A stretch of 48,690 nucleotides of DNA from Dorea sp. CAG:317 (GCA_000433535.1 FR892679.1:93170-141859); one strand, 5' to 3'. Counted from the stretch's first letter, positions 33,788-42,539 are shown. Notes: generated by a model from the sequence alone, not told the origin. Numbers and translations are program-made.

Positions 33788-34312
33788 TTACACCTCCTTA
33801 TAATTCTTAAAAACATCGCGGATAACTGACATTCTCGGATCGAGGCCTGTATCTTCACAGTCGCAGGTTCCCTCATTTAGGTTTTGACCACATACGCTGC
33901 AAATTCCTTTACAGTCTTCGCTACATAGAACTTTCATCGGCCATCCTATCAATATCTCATTATAGAGTAATTTGTCTACGTCAAGGTTATATCCGTCAAT
34001 ATAGTTTGTTTCGTCTGATTCTTTATCATCTTCTGCCTCAAGATTCACATGTTTTTCAAAATCAAGTGAAAATGGAACCTCTACCTCTTTTAAGCATCTG
34101 TCACACGGAATATTTAATGTAACATCAGCCTGTCCGGTAATGACCAGCTTCTTTCCCGATTCATTCATATGTTCAACTTTTATATGGCAGCTTTCTTTCC
34201 TGCTTACTTGAAAACATCCCAGGGAAGATCGAAAATATTCCATCTCCACCGGTACGTCCGTCTCAATCGTACGGAAAGGCTCTGATAAAGTGTCTGATAG
34301 GTTTAAATTCAT
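33788..34312 (-). CDS. YceD family protein (DUF177)
   Basis: 174 residues. The YceD/DUF177 domain spans about 20-170, with LNIPCDRCLKEVEVPF near 85 and a second cysteine set CSEDCKGICSVCGQNL near 135-150, a likely zinc site. Family proteins are linked to 23S rRNA accumulation and are encoded next to rpmF, as here (3 bp apart). SD AGGAG 8 nt upstream. Confidence 0.92.
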   Translation of the reverse strand: MNLNLSDTLSEPFRTIETDVPVEMEYFRSSLGCFQVSRKESCHIKVEHMNESGKKLVITGQADVTLNIPCDRCLKEVEVPFSLDFEKHVNLEAEDDKESDETNYIDGYNLDVDKLLYNEILIGWPMKVLCSEDCKGICSVCGQNLNEGTCDCEDTGLDPRMSVIRDVFKNYKEV

Positions 34313-34340
34313 TATATCTACTCCTATTCACACTTAAACT

Positions 34341-34368
34341 ATTATATCACGTAAAAGCTTTTTGTCAA
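34341..34368 (-). promoter_or_regulatory. yceD-rpmF promoter
   Basis: Minus strand TTGACA (34363-34368) and TATAAT (34341-34346), perfect hexamers with 16-nt spacer, about 29 nt before the yceD ATG. Consistent with strong ribosomal-protein expression. Confidence 0.8.
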
Positions 34369-34381
34369 CTGAAATTTCTGC

Positions 34382-34478
34382 ATTTTCCGTGAAAATTTTC
34401 CGTGAAATTGCAAAGCTTTTTTTCGCAATTTCTTTTAACAGATATCAACACCCTCTCCAATCACTTGGGAGGGTGTTG
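34382..34478. repeat. Tandem 13-bp repeat and two inverted repeats between ackA and yceD
   Basis: ATTTTCCGTGAAA is present twice head to tail (34382-34394, 34395-34407). GAAATTGC...GCAATTTC (about 34404-34432) is an inverted repeat. CAACACCCTC-type arms (34446-34460 and 34465-34478) form a strong imperfect hairpin downstream of the ackA stop. The last has no clear T-run but is the best candidate for ending the pta-ackA transcript. Confidence 0.55.
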
Positions 34479-34505
34479 AAACATACATTTTTCAGTTCAA
34501 TAAAA

Positions 34506-35696
34506 CTATACGAGTGCTACTGTCTCACGTGCAATTGCAAGTTCTTCATTTGTAGGAATAACAGCCACCTTCACTTTAGAATCCGCTGCGGAAATTACAA
34601 GATCCTCGCCACGTTTTTTATTAGCTTCCTCATCAACAGCAATGCCAAGATATTCAAGATTTTCCAGAACCATCGCACGTACAGTACCGGAGTTCTCACC
34701 AATACCCGCTGTAAATGCAATTGCATCCACACCGTTCATAGCAGCAACATAAGAACCGATATATTTTGCAACACGGTAGCAGAACACTTCCATAGCAGCT
34801 TTTGCAAATTTATTCCCATTGTTCATGCCATCTTCCAGATCACGGAAATCGCTGGAAAGGTTATTAGAAACGCCAAGAACACCTGACTTTTTGTTCAATA
34901 CATTCATAACGCCTGCAATATCCAGATTCTCTTTCTTTGCAATATACTCCATGATCGCAGGATCCATATCACCGGAACGTGTTCCCATTACGAGACCTTC
35001 CAACGGTGTAAGTCCCATAGAAGTATCTACACATTTGCCATTTAATACAGCACTGATAGATGCTCCGTTTCCAAGATGTGCAACGATGATCTTGGAGTTT
35101 TCAAAATCCAGTCCAAGGAACTCTGCTGCATGTTTGGATACAAAGCTGTGGCTTGTACCATGGAAACCATAGCGTCTTACTCCATACTTCTCATAATACT
35201 CATATGGAAGTCCATAGAGATAAGCTTTCTCAGGCATCGTCTGATGGAATGCTGTATCAAATACTGCAACCATTGGAGTGTTTGGCATTAATTTCTGACA
35301 TGCATTGATACCGATCAGGTTTGCCGGGTTATGAAGAGGTGCAAGATCATTACATTCTTCAATCGCTTTCAGAACATCTTCTGTGATCACAACGGAATTT
35401 GCAAATTTTTCTCCGCCATGTACGACACGATGTCCTACTGCTCCGATCTCATCGAGGCTCTTAACAACGCCTGTCTCAGAGTCTGTCAAAGCATCAATCA
35501 CATACTGGATTGCCTCTGTATGTGTTGGCATTGCCTTGTCAGAAACAGCTTTGTCCCCACCTGCCGGCTGATAAGTAAGACGTCCGTCAATACCGATACG
35601 CTCACAGAGACCTTTTGCAAGAACTTCCTCTGACTCAGAGTTGATGAGCTGGAATTTCAGAGATGAACTTCCGCAGTTGATAACTAATACATTCAT
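34506..35696 (-). CDS. ackA: Acetate kinase
   Basis: 396 residues. Makes acetate and ATP from acetyl phosphate. Family blocks: VLVINCGSSSLKFQL (1-17), GHRVVHGGEKF near 90, YGFHGTSHSFVSKHA near 180, HLGNGASISAV near 210, and FTAGIGENSGTVR near 325. Lies 20 bp downstream of pta in one transcript. SD GAGAGG before the ATG. Confidence 0.98.
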   Translation of the reverse strand: MNVLVINCGSSSLKFQLINSESEEVLAKGLCERIGIDGRLTYQPAGGDKAVSDKAMPTHTEAIQYVIDALTDSETGVVKSLDEIGAVGHRVVHGGEKFANSVVITEDVLKAIEECNDLAPLHNPANLIGINACQKLMPNTPMVAVFDTAFHQTMPEKAYLYGLPYEYYEKYGVRRYGFHGTSHSFVSKHAAEFLGLDFENSKIIVAHLGNGASISAVLNGKCVDTSMGLTPLEGLVMGTRSGDMDPAIMEYIAKKENLDIAGVMNVLNKKSGVLGVSNNLSSDFRDLEDGMNNGNKFAKAAMEVFCYRVAKYIGSYVAAMNGVDAIAFTAGIGENSGTVRAMVLENLEYLGIAVDEEANKKRGEDLVISAADSKVKVAVIPTNEELAIARETVALV

Positions 35697-35716
35697 TTTA
35701 TTTACCTCTCTTATTT

Positions 35717-36718
35717 TTATTCAGCAGCCATACACTGTACTGCTGTAATTGCTACTACACCCTCGATATCTTTTGCGCTGCAACCGCGAGACAAATCGTT
35801 AACCGGTGCTGCGATACCCTGTGTCAGTGGTCCGTATGCTTCCGCTTTTGCAAGTCTTTGAACAAGCTTGTATCCGATATTACCGGCATCAAGGTCCGGG
35901 AATACAAGTACATTTGCTTTTCCTGCTACCGGACTTCCCGGTGCTTTGGACTGTCCGATTTCCGGAACAATTGCTGCATCCAGCTGGAACTCTCCGTCAA
36001 GCATAAGTCCTTCCGGAGCATTTTCTTTTGCAATGCGTGTAGCTTCTACTACTTTATCTACATCCGCATGTTTTGCGCTTCCCTTTGTAGAGTGAGAAAG
36101 CATAGCCACTACTGGTTCTTTTCCTGTAAGCGTCTTGAATGATTCTGCAGAAGAAAGCGCGATTGCAGCCAGTTTCTCCGGATCTGGATTCTGTTCAAGT
36201 CCAGAATCTGCGAAAATAAATGTTCCGTCAGCTCCCATATCACAATCCGGAACTACCATTACAAAGAATGCAGAAACTAATTTTGTTCCCGGTTTTGTCT
36301 TTAAGATCTGAAGACACGGTCTTAATGTGTCTGCTGTTGAGTGGCATGCACCACTTACCATACCGTCAGCATCTTTCATCTTAACCATCATAACACCGTA
36401 ATACAGGTAATTTGTAAGAAGAAGCTCTCTTGCCTGCTCTTCTGTCATACCTTTTTTCTGTCTTAATTCTACGAGCTTTGCGATATACGCATCTGTCTTT
36501 TCATATGTTGCAGGATCAACAATTGTTGCTCCGCTGATGTCAAAGGAACCTTTATTCTTCGCGATCTCCTCTTCACTTCCGATCAGAATCAGATTTGCTG
36601 TTCCTTCTTTCAACACAGCCTCTGCCGCCTCATAAGTTCTGATATCTTCTGTCTCTGGAAGAACAATTGTCTTCTTGCAGGTTTTTGCTTTTGCTTTAAT
36701 CTCGTCTATGAATCCCAT
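35717..36718 (-). CDS. pta: Phosphate acetyltransferase
   Basis: 333 residues from ATG 36718 (AGGAG about 10 nt upstream); the frame is open to 36781 but that extension covers the promoter. Short Pta type with only the catalytic PTA_PTB domain: KTIVLPETEDIRTYEAAEAV near the start, MVSGACHSTADTLRP near 135, MLSHSTKGSAKHADVDKV near 215 and PDLDAGNIGYKLVQRL near 285. Converts acetyl-CoA to acetyl phosphate for AckA. Confidence 0.97.
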   Translation of the reverse strand: MGFIDEIKAKAKTCKKTIVLPETEDIRTYEAAEAVLKEGTANLILIGSEEEIAKNKGSFDISGATIVDPATYEKTDAYIAKLVELRQKKGMTEEQARELLLTNYLYYGVMMVKMKDADGMVSGACHSTADTLRPCLQILKTKPGTKLVSAFFVMVVPDCDMGADGTFIFADSGLEQNPDPEKLAAIALSSAESFKTLTGKEPVVAMLSHSTKGSAKHADVDKVVEATRIAKENAPEGLMLDGEFQLDAAIVPEIGQSKAPGSPVAGKANVLVFPDLDAGNIGYKLVQRLAKAEAYGPLTQGIAAPVNDLSRGCSAKDIEGVVAITAVQCMAAE

Positions 36719-36752
36719 TTCTGATAGACTCCTTTCTTTTTCTACTACTGAC

Positions 36753-36781
36753 ATTATAATACAAAAGAATGTAGTATACAA
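36753..36781 (-). promoter_or_regulatory. pta-ackA promoter
   Basis: Minus strand TTGTAT (36776-36781) and TATAAT (36753-36758), 17-nt spacer. The -35 region reads TTGTATACTA, one base off the TTGTATACAA core at the citrate operon promoter. Confidence 0.7.
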
Positions 36782-36816
36782 GCCACTCTTATGTCTCTTT
36801 TTTCGTACATTTTAAC

Positions 36817-36853
36817 GAAAAAGAGACTGGTTTTGTCTACCAGCCTCTTTTTC
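36817..36853 (-). terminator. Terminator after the tautomerase gene
   Basis: Near-perfect 15-bp stem, 36817-36831 with 36839-36853 (7-nt loop), ending in CTCTTTTTC on both strands. It closes the dehydratase-OCD-tautomerase transcript before the pta promoter. Confidence 0.85.
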
Positions 36854-36894
36854 ATGTCATTGAGAAATGTTCTATCTATATGTACAGAATATTG

Positions 36895-37107
36895 TTAAAA
36901 ATTAGACTCTACATACAAATCGTCTTTTGCAATTTTATCTACTACTTCTTCCTGCCATTGATCCTTCTCGATATCTTCTACAGATACAGAAAAGAATTTC
37001 TCTTCCATTCCCATTTCCCGAGCAAGGAAATCTCTTGTTTTCACGGCAATCTCTTTTTTCAGCTCTTCGCTTCTTCCCGGATACATTTTAATTGCAATAT
37101 GTGGCAT
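36895..37107 (-). CDS. 4-oxalocrotonate tautomerase family protein (PptA-like)
   Basis: 70 residues. After Met removal Pro1 would be the catalytic base (MPHIAIKMYPGRSEELKKEI). It matches the PptA/YdcE-like subgroup, including the SVEDIEKDQWQEEV segment, rather than the 60-residue classical 4-OT. These enzymes interconvert enol and keto forms of 2-oxo acids. SD AGGAGGAG before the ATG. It lies 45 bp downstream of the OCD-family gene and is the last gene of the cluster, so it may act on an enol product of the dehydratase (inference). Confidence 0.88.
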   Translation of the reverse strand: MPHIAIKMYPGRSEELKKEIAVKTRDFLAREMGMEEKFFSVSVEDIEKDQWQEEVVDKIAKDDLYVESNF

Positions 37108-37152
37108 AATGTCTCCTCCTTCTATCTCATATACTCAACAATTCAAACTATC

Positions 37153-38139
37153 TTATCCCCAGTTTGTACCCACACCGGCAGCTACTGCCTTTTCATAAAT
37201 GCTCTTTGCTGCAACGAGGTCCTGTGTTGCGACACCAACTGTCTCAAACACAATGATTTCTTCATCATTTTCTCTTCCAACTACATTTCCCTTGATCACA
37301 TCACCAAGATCTCCGGTAAAGTCCTCTTTTGTGATGATTCCTTCTTCCAGTGGAATCAGAATGTCCCCGGATTCTGACAGCACTGCATCTTCGGAATCAA
37401 AATAGATCTTAGATGCACGTGGAAGGATTGCAGGGTCCATCTCCTGCATATGATGCTGATAAGCACCTACGCAACTGATGGTTGCACCCTTTTTCACCTT
37501 TGTTCCATCAAATACAGGTTTAGAAGATGGTGTTACCGTAATCAAAAGATCCGCATCGTCAATGGCTGCATCTGAAGATTCTACTGCTACGATGTTTGTT
37601 CCATATGCTTTCAGCTCTTCCTGCATTTTTGCCGCAAATTCTTTCGTACGCTCAAAGTTCAGGTCAAATACACGGACTTCTTCCAGCTTTCTTGCTGCTA
37701 ACATTGCCTCTAACTGTGTAGCTGCCTGTCCTCCGGTTCCGATCAACGCACCGATTCGGCATTCTTTTTTAGCAAGCACATCAAAAGCAGCCCCCGATGC
37801 TGCTCCTGTGCGAAGCTGTGTTACATAGGTTCCATCTAAAACAGCCGTCACAACACCTGTTTTTCCATCGATCAATAATACCTGTGCCGGTGAAGATGGA
37901 ATTCCATTATCAATATTGTGCGGGAAAATGTTAATGATCTTCAAAGATGCTGTATCCATTTCTTCTACATATGCAGGCATAAACAGAAAACATCCATCAT
38001 GCTTCGGCGCCTGAATATTTGTACGCAGCGGTGCGTCACATTTTCCTTCTACTACTAACTGAAACGCTTTTTTATCCGCTTCAATCGCATCCTGAATGGT
38101 AAACACTTTTTTAATATCTTCTCTTGACAATAATAACAT
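37153..38139 (-). CDS. Ornithine cyclodeaminase / mu-crystallin family protein (possible ketimine reductase)
   Basis: 328 residues. Rossmann NAD(P) motif LIGTGGQAATQLEA near residue 130, substrate blocks DAPLRTNIQ near 36, SLKIINIFP near 65 and VTAVLDGTYVTQLRTGAASG near 95. The C-terminal VFETVGVATQDLVAAKSIY is a family signature. The family includes ornithine cyclodeaminase, alanine dehydrogenase, and imine (ketimine, pyrroline-2-carboxylate) reductases; sequence alone does not pick one. It lies 39 bp after the IlvD-like gene, SD AGGAGAAGG. Confidence 0.88.
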   Translation of the reverse strand: MLLLSREDIKKVFTIQDAIEADKKAFQLVVEGKCDAPLRTNIQAPKHDGCFLFMPAYVEEMDTASLKIINIFPHNIDNGIPSSPAQVLLIDGKTGVVTAVLDGTYVTQLRTGAASGAAFDVLAKKECRIGALIGTGGQAATQLEAMLAARKLEEVRVFDLNFERTKEFAAKMQEELKAYGTNIVAVESSDAAIDDADLLITVTPSSKPVFDGTKVKKGATISCVGAYQHHMQEMDPAILPRASKIYFDSEDAVLSESGDILIPLEEGIITKEDFTGDLGDVIKGNVVGRENDEEIIVFETVGVATQDLVAAKSIYEKAVAAGVGTNWG

Positions 38140-38178
38140 ATCCTTCTCCTCCTGTTTTTTACACCCTATAAACTCAGA

Positions 38179-39849
38179 TTATCTGTGAAACTTTGCATCC
38201 AGATCCCATGGCTGCATTGCTCCGCCCTCTTCTGCCGGACGACACATCTTGGCAAAAATATTCAGGCATCCTTTTTCTTCTTTTAATGGCGGACATACCC
38301 ACGCCGCTCTTCTTCTTTCTAACTCTTCCTCAGACACAAGCATGGACACTTCCCCGTTTGGAATATCAATGACAATCTCATCGCCATTTTCCACAAGCGC
38401 AATATTTCCCCCGTCATACGCTTCCGGAGATACGTGTCCGATAATTGCTCCATAGTTAAATCCTGAGAATCTTGCATCGGAGATCAGTCCAACGCTCTTA
38501 TCTAAGCCAAGTCCGATCAAAGCATCAATACTCAGCATTAACTCTTTCATTCCCGGAGCTCCTTTACATCCCTCATAGCGGATGACAATAATGTCACCCG
38601 GAACGATCTCACCTGCCATGATCGCTTCAAATGCAGGACGGTCGCCTTCAAATACTTTGGCTTTTCCCTTCATGTATTTAACTTCATCATAGACTGCTGT
38701 CGGTCTTACGATGGCACCATTTGGTGACAGGTTACCTCTTAAGATCTTAAGTCCCGGCTCGTTGAACAACGGCTTCTCCAGTGAATGGATTACTTTGTTT
38801 TCCTGTGCTTTTACTCTGGATAACATATCAGCCCATGTATTTCCATACATACTCGGAACATCTGTATAAAGCTTGCTCTCCAGCATCTTCATTACATTCA
38901 TTACTCCGCCTGCGTAATGGAAATCAACAACTGTATACGGACCACTCGGCACAACTGCATTAATACAAGGAATTTCTTTAGCATATTTTTCAAAATCCGC
39001 CAGTGTAAGCTTAATCCCAAGCTCATATGCATATGACAAAATATGTAAAACTGCGTTCGTAGATCCTGCCACTGCCATATCAAACATAATTGCGTTCATA
39101 AGCACTTCTTTTGTAATAAGATCAGAAGGCTTTCTTCCGGCTTTTGCCATCTCTACCATACACATTCCTGCTTCTCTTGCTTTGCGAAGTTTTGCATTGT
39201 CAGATGCCGGAATCGTGGATGTGCCCGGAAGTACAAGGTTTAAAACTTCTCCAAGCATCTGCATAGTATTTGCAGTTCCCATGGATGGACATGCACCAAA
39301 TGACGGACATACGTTATCTTCCATATCCATCAATTCTTCTTCGCTTGCTCCTGAGAATCTTGCAGCATCCAGATCAGCCTCTACCACTGTTTTTCCACAA
39401 TACTGTCCCGGCTGCATAGAACCTCCGGTTACGATCATAGATGGAATATCAAGACGCATAGCTGCCATATAACATCCGGCAATAATATTGTCACAAGAAG
39501 CGATCATTGCAAGACCGTCAAAATTGTGCACTCTTGTCACAAACTCTACAGACATCGCAACGATATCTCGTCCAACCTGCTCGTATTTTAATTCTTCTGC
39601 TCCATTGGCAATATTTCCACAGGTAGCCGGAATACCAAACTCAACCGGAATACCTCCTGCCGCCCAGATTCCTTCCTTTACTGCTTCTGCAATCTGACGC
39701 AGATGTGCGGAACCCGGAGAACCTGCCATATAGGAATTCGGTACGCCGATATGCGGTTTCTTACGAATATCCTTATCTGAATATCCGGCAGCCTTCATCA
39801 TAACTCTTCGATGTGCCGCTTCTGCGCCATTCCAATACTCTGTTCCCAT
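38179..39849 (-). CDS. Divergent IlvD/Edd family dehydratase, substrate unknown
   Basis: 556 residues, aligned by eye with dihydroxy-acid dehydratase throughout. Cluster ligands C119 (ASCDN) and C187 (CPSFGAC) are kept, but the first ligand is lost: canonical PCN-x-HL is SPGSAHL (44-50). The metal-binding SDGI block reads TCGNI (76-80), and the lysine after Cys-Asp, carbamylated in DHAD, is N121. The C-terminal DGRFSGG is DARFSGF. So it is probably not IlvD in function. It heads a three-gene unit with an OCD-family enzyme and a tautomerase, divergent from a LysR gene. Perfect AAGGAGG SD. Many databases would label it ilvD. Confidence 0.85.
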   Translation of the reverse strand: MGTEYWNGAEAAHRRVMMKAAGYSDKDIRKKPHIGVPNSYMAGSPGSAHLRQIAEAVKEGIWAAGGIPVEFGIPATCGNIANGAEELKYEQVGRDIVAMSVEFVTRVHNFDGLAMIASCDNIIAGCYMAAMRLDIPSMIVTGGSMQPGQYCGKTVVEADLDAARFSGASEEELMDMEDNVCPSFGACPSMGTANTMQMLGEVLNLVLPGTSTIPASDNAKLRKAREAGMCMVEMAKAGRKPSDLITKEVLMNAIMFDMAVAGSTNAVLHILSYAYELGIKLTLADFEKYAKEIPCINAVVPSGPYTVVDFHYAGGVMNVMKMLESKLYTDVPSMYGNTWADMLSRVKAQENKVIHSLEKPLFNEPGLKILRGNLSPNGAIVRPTAVYDEVKYMKGKAKVFEGDRPAFEAIMAGEIVPGDIIVIRYEGCKGAPGMKELMLSIDALIGLGLDKSVGLISDARFSGFNYGAIIGHVSPEAYDGGNIALVENGDEIVIDIPNGEVSMLVSEEELERRRAAWVCPPLKEEKGCLNIFAKMCRPAEEGGAMQPWDLDAKFHR

Positions 39850-40084
39850 AGAACGCCTCCTTTTATGAAATATATTTACATCCTCTTCTTGACAAAAAAA
39901 TGTCAGATATGTTTATACTTAATATAACGAATTCTATTCCTTAAAAAAAGACAGGTTTATTAAAGGCAGACTTCACTTTTTCTTATACATGACAAATTGT
40001 GCCTGTCCGCAATAGAAATTCAGTTATTTTAATAAGCACCATTACTTTTTCTAATACAACAATTTATCAAAGGAGCATTTTCAT
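39850..40084. promoter_or_regulatory. Divergent intergenic region, dehydratase cluster / lysR
   Basis: 235 bp without a gene. It holds an inverted repeat TGACA-N6-TGTCA (39890-39894 and 39901-39905), and farther in GACAGG (about 39950) facing CCTGTC (about 40013), dyads of the kind LysR-type regulators bind. A TTGACA at 39889 has a -10-like TATACT only at 19 nt and is not counted as a sure promoter. No clear promoter for either gene could be fixed. Confidence 0.5.
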
Positions 40085-40957
40085 ATGAATAAATACGAGA
40101 TTATCTTAAATGTATGCGAAACCCACAGTATCTCTAAGACTGCGTCTAAACTTAATTATACACAATCCGCGATCAGTCAGGCCATAAAATCCTATGAAAA
40201 GGAATTGGGCTTTCCTATTTTTAAACGTTCCAAACACGGTATGGAACCAATCCCGGGAACCGAAGATGTCTTTGCCTCTCTGCGCATTATATGTCAGGAA
40301 GAAGAAAAAATCCAACAGATTGCTTCCAGCCGTGCCAATTTAGACAGCGGCTTTATTCGCATTGGAACAATTCAAAGTATTTCCTATCACTGGCTTCCCG
40401 ATATTCTCAAGCAATTTTCAGAAGTTTATCCTAATATCCGGTTTGAATTGACGGTTGATGGATTTAGTGTATTAAAGGAAAAGGTTAAAAACGAACAACT
40501 GGACTGCATATTTGTATCCCAGTATTCCGTTCCCAAGCTTTCATTTATTCCGATCGGCAAAGATGAGTTAATGCTTGTAACACCAAAGGATCATCCATTG
40601 TCTGATCAGATTACAGTATCGCTCTCCAACATTAACAACGAACATTTTGTCTTATCTTCCGACGGACTGGATTACGAAACAGGTAAGATTTTCGAGCTCA
40701 ACAACATCAAGCCTAAAATTCAATACCGACTGAACGAAGATTACGCCACAATAAAAATGGTAGAACAAGGATTTGGAGTAACCATCCTGCCAAAACTCCT
40801 TTTGAAAGACGCACCATTTCACGTATGCATCCGCTCTTTCACGGAGCACTATTCCAGAACATTAGGAGTTGCATACACAAATGAAGCTTCTCTAAGCCCT
40901 GCAACTCAACGATTTTTGAATTATGTCAAAGAATGGGCGGAGACATTTTTACCATAG
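40085..40957 (+). CDS. LysR-type transcriptional regulator
   Basis: 290 residues. N-terminal helix-turn-helix (1-62; SISKTASKLNYTQSAISQAI, then LGFPIFKRSKHGMEP). The C-terminal co-inducer domain (about 90-290) resembles CysB/CbbR folds (GFIRIGTIQSISYHWLPDI). AGGAG 9 nt before the ATG. Divergent from the dehydratase gene, so by LysR precedent it probably controls that cluster and senses its substrate. Confidence 0.93.
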   Translation: MNKYEIILNVCETHSISKTASKLNYTQSAISQAIKSYEKELGFPIFKRSKHGMEPIPGTEDVFASLRIICQEEEKIQQIASSRANLDSGFIRIGTIQSISYHWLPDILKQFSEVYPNIRFELTVDGFSVLKEKVKNEQLDCIFVSQYSVPKLSFIPIGKDELMLVTPKDHPLSDQITVSLSNINNEHFVLSSDGLDYETGKIFELNNIKPKIQYRLNEDYATIKMVEQGFGVTILPKLLLKDAPFHVCIRSFTEHYSRTLGVAYTNEASLSPATQRFLNYVKEWAETFLP

Positions 40958-41004
40958 GAAATCTACAGTGCATTATATGAAGAAAAAGAAAATTAGTATA
41001 TCAA

Positions 41005-41040
41005 AAGAGGACGTGCTTAAAAGGCGCGTCCTCTTCTTTT
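41005..41040 (+). terminator. Terminator after lysR (also faces mgtE)
   Basis: AAGAGGACGTGC (41005-41016) pairs with GGCGCGTCCTCTT (41023-41035), 6-nt loop, followed by CTTTT. It lies between the convergent lysR and mgtE ends. Confidence 0.8.
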
Positions 41041-41042
41041 CT

Positions 41043-42488
41043 TTATAAACGAAATACAAAACTTACAATTGCAAAATATACACTGATTGTACTAATATCC
41101 ACCAGTGTAGAGATCAGCGGTGTCGCCATAATCGCAGGATCAAGCCCCACCTTCTTGGCAACTAACGGGAGGGTACAGCCGACAACCTTGGCAATAATAA
41201 CCGTACATGCCATTGTAGCTCCGATCGTTAATGCCATCATGGCATCTCCCTGTCCCATAAGTACAATACGCGCTCCATTGACCACTGCAAGAATAATACT
41301 GATGCAGACTGCAATCCGCACTTCTTTCCAGATGACTTTAAAAAGATCCCGGAATTCTATCTCTCCAATTGCAAGTCCACGAATTACAAGTGTAGAGCTC
41401 TGTGAACCACAGTTTCCTCCTGTTCCGGTCAGCATAGGGATAAATCCTGCCAACTGCGGCATAACCGCAAGAGCAGCCTCGTAACTGTTCATAATCATCT
41501 GCGTCACGGTAGCAGACAGCATTAAGAACAACAGCCAAGGAAGACGACTCTTCACATGTTCATACACAGTCGTTCCGAAATAAGACTCTTCGTTCGGAGC
41601 GACACCGGCCATGATACTGATATCCTCAGTTTCCTCTTCCTGTAAGACAAGCATCGCATCATCAACGGTAACAATACCGACCATACAATGCTCATGATCC
41701 ACAATCGGAAGCGCAATAAGACCGTATTTGGTAATCATTCGGGCAACTTCCTCCTGATCATCTGTCGTCTGTGCATACAGCATATTCGTATCCATGATCT
41801 CGTCAATGGTTCTTGATTCTCCCGTCGTAAGAAGATCTTTAATATCAACAACTCCGATCAAACGCCTCTTCTCTGTCACGTAACAGGTATAAATAGTCTC
41901 TCTGTTCAAACCCACCTGTCGGATCTTCATAATTGCATCTTCAACAGTCATCTCCTGACTAAGTGCAATGTAATCCACATTCATAACACTTCCGGCACTG
42001 TCTTCGGGATATTGAAGCAATTGGTTGATTTGCGCCCTCTTTTCTTCATCTGTCGCCATAAGAAGACGATCTACAACATTGGCAGGCATCTCTTCCAATA
42101 CGTCTACCGTATCATCAAGATACATCTCTTCCATCACTTCTTCCAGCTCTGAATCGGTAAGCGCATTGATCAAGATCTCTCTCATATCGCTGTTCATATA
42201 AGTAAAGGTCTCCGCAGCTTCCTCTTTCGCCAGCAAACGAAATACCATTACAAGCTGTTTCTGCTCAAATCCTTCTAAAATCTCGGCAAGGTCTACCGGG
42301 TACATGTTATTTTCCAGTTCTTCTTTTAATTCTTTGAACTGACGATTGTCAAGCATTTCCAGAATACGTTCTTCCGTGAGTTCTTCTCGTTCTTCGATAA
42401 TTTCACTGATATCGTGATCAAATTCACCTTGAGCTACTGCGTCCCCCCACTCTTCTGGTGTCATCTGGCTCATTTTATCCTGCCCCAT
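41043..42488 (-). CDS. mgtE: Magnesium transporter MgtE
   Basis: 481 residues from ATG 42488 with AAGGAGG 6 nt upstream; the in-frame TTG at 42506 precedes the SD and is rejected. N-terminal helical gate domain (about 20-150; MEEMYLDDTVDVLEEMPANV), a CBS pair (about 155-280), and five membrane helices. The transporter signature MLTGTGGNCGSQSSTLVIRG is near 375. Imports Mg2+, with the cytosolic domains sensing Mg2+. No Mg riboswitch leader fits in the 82-bp gap to tmcAL. Confidence 0.96.
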   Translation of the reverse strand: MGQDKMSQMTPEEWGDAVAQGEFDHDISEIIEEREELTEERILEMLDNRQFKELKEELENNMYPVDLAEILEGFEQKQLVMVFRLLAKEEAAETFTYMNSDMREILINALTDSELEEVMEEMYLDDTVDVLEEMPANVVDRLLMATDEEKRAQINQLLQYPEDSAGSVMNVDYIALSQEMTVEDAIMKIRQVGLNRETIYTCYVTEKRRLIGVVDIKDLLTTGESRTIDEIMDTNMLYAQTTDDQEEVARMITKYGLIALPIVDHEHCMVGIVTVDDAMLVLQEEETEDISIMAGVAPNEESYFGTTVYEHVKSRLPWLLFLMLSATVTQMIMNSYEAALAVMPQLAGFIPMLTGTGGNCGSQSSTLVIRGLAIGEIEFRDLFKVIWKEVRIAVCISIILAVVNGARIVLMGQGDAMMALTIGATMACTVIIAKVVGCTLPLVAKKVGLDPAIMATPLISTLVDISTISVYFAIVSFVFRL

Positions 42489-42510
42489 GAATACCCTCCT
42501 TCCCAAAATA

Positions 42511-42539
42511 TTGCTTACATAATCTTTCTATAGTATAAT
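42511..42539 (+). promoter_or_regulatory. tmcAL promoter
   Basis: TTGCTT (42511-42516) and TATAAT (42534-42539), 17-nt spacer, about 31 nt before the tmcAL ATG. Confidence 0.7.

Noticed and set aside
34362..34886. 174-codon plus-strand ORF over the ackA 3' end
   Set aside because: Antisense to the well-conserved ackA and starts in a repeat-rich intergenic region; composition is that of a shadow frame.
36885..36906. Rex-like site ATTGTTAAAAATTAG
   Set aside because: Only one half matches TTGTTAA and it overlaps the 3' end of the tautomerase gene, not a promoter.
39889..39919. TTGACA ... TATACT promoter for lysR
   Set aside because: Spacer is 19 nt and the TTGACA is part of an inverted repeat more likely to be a regulator site.
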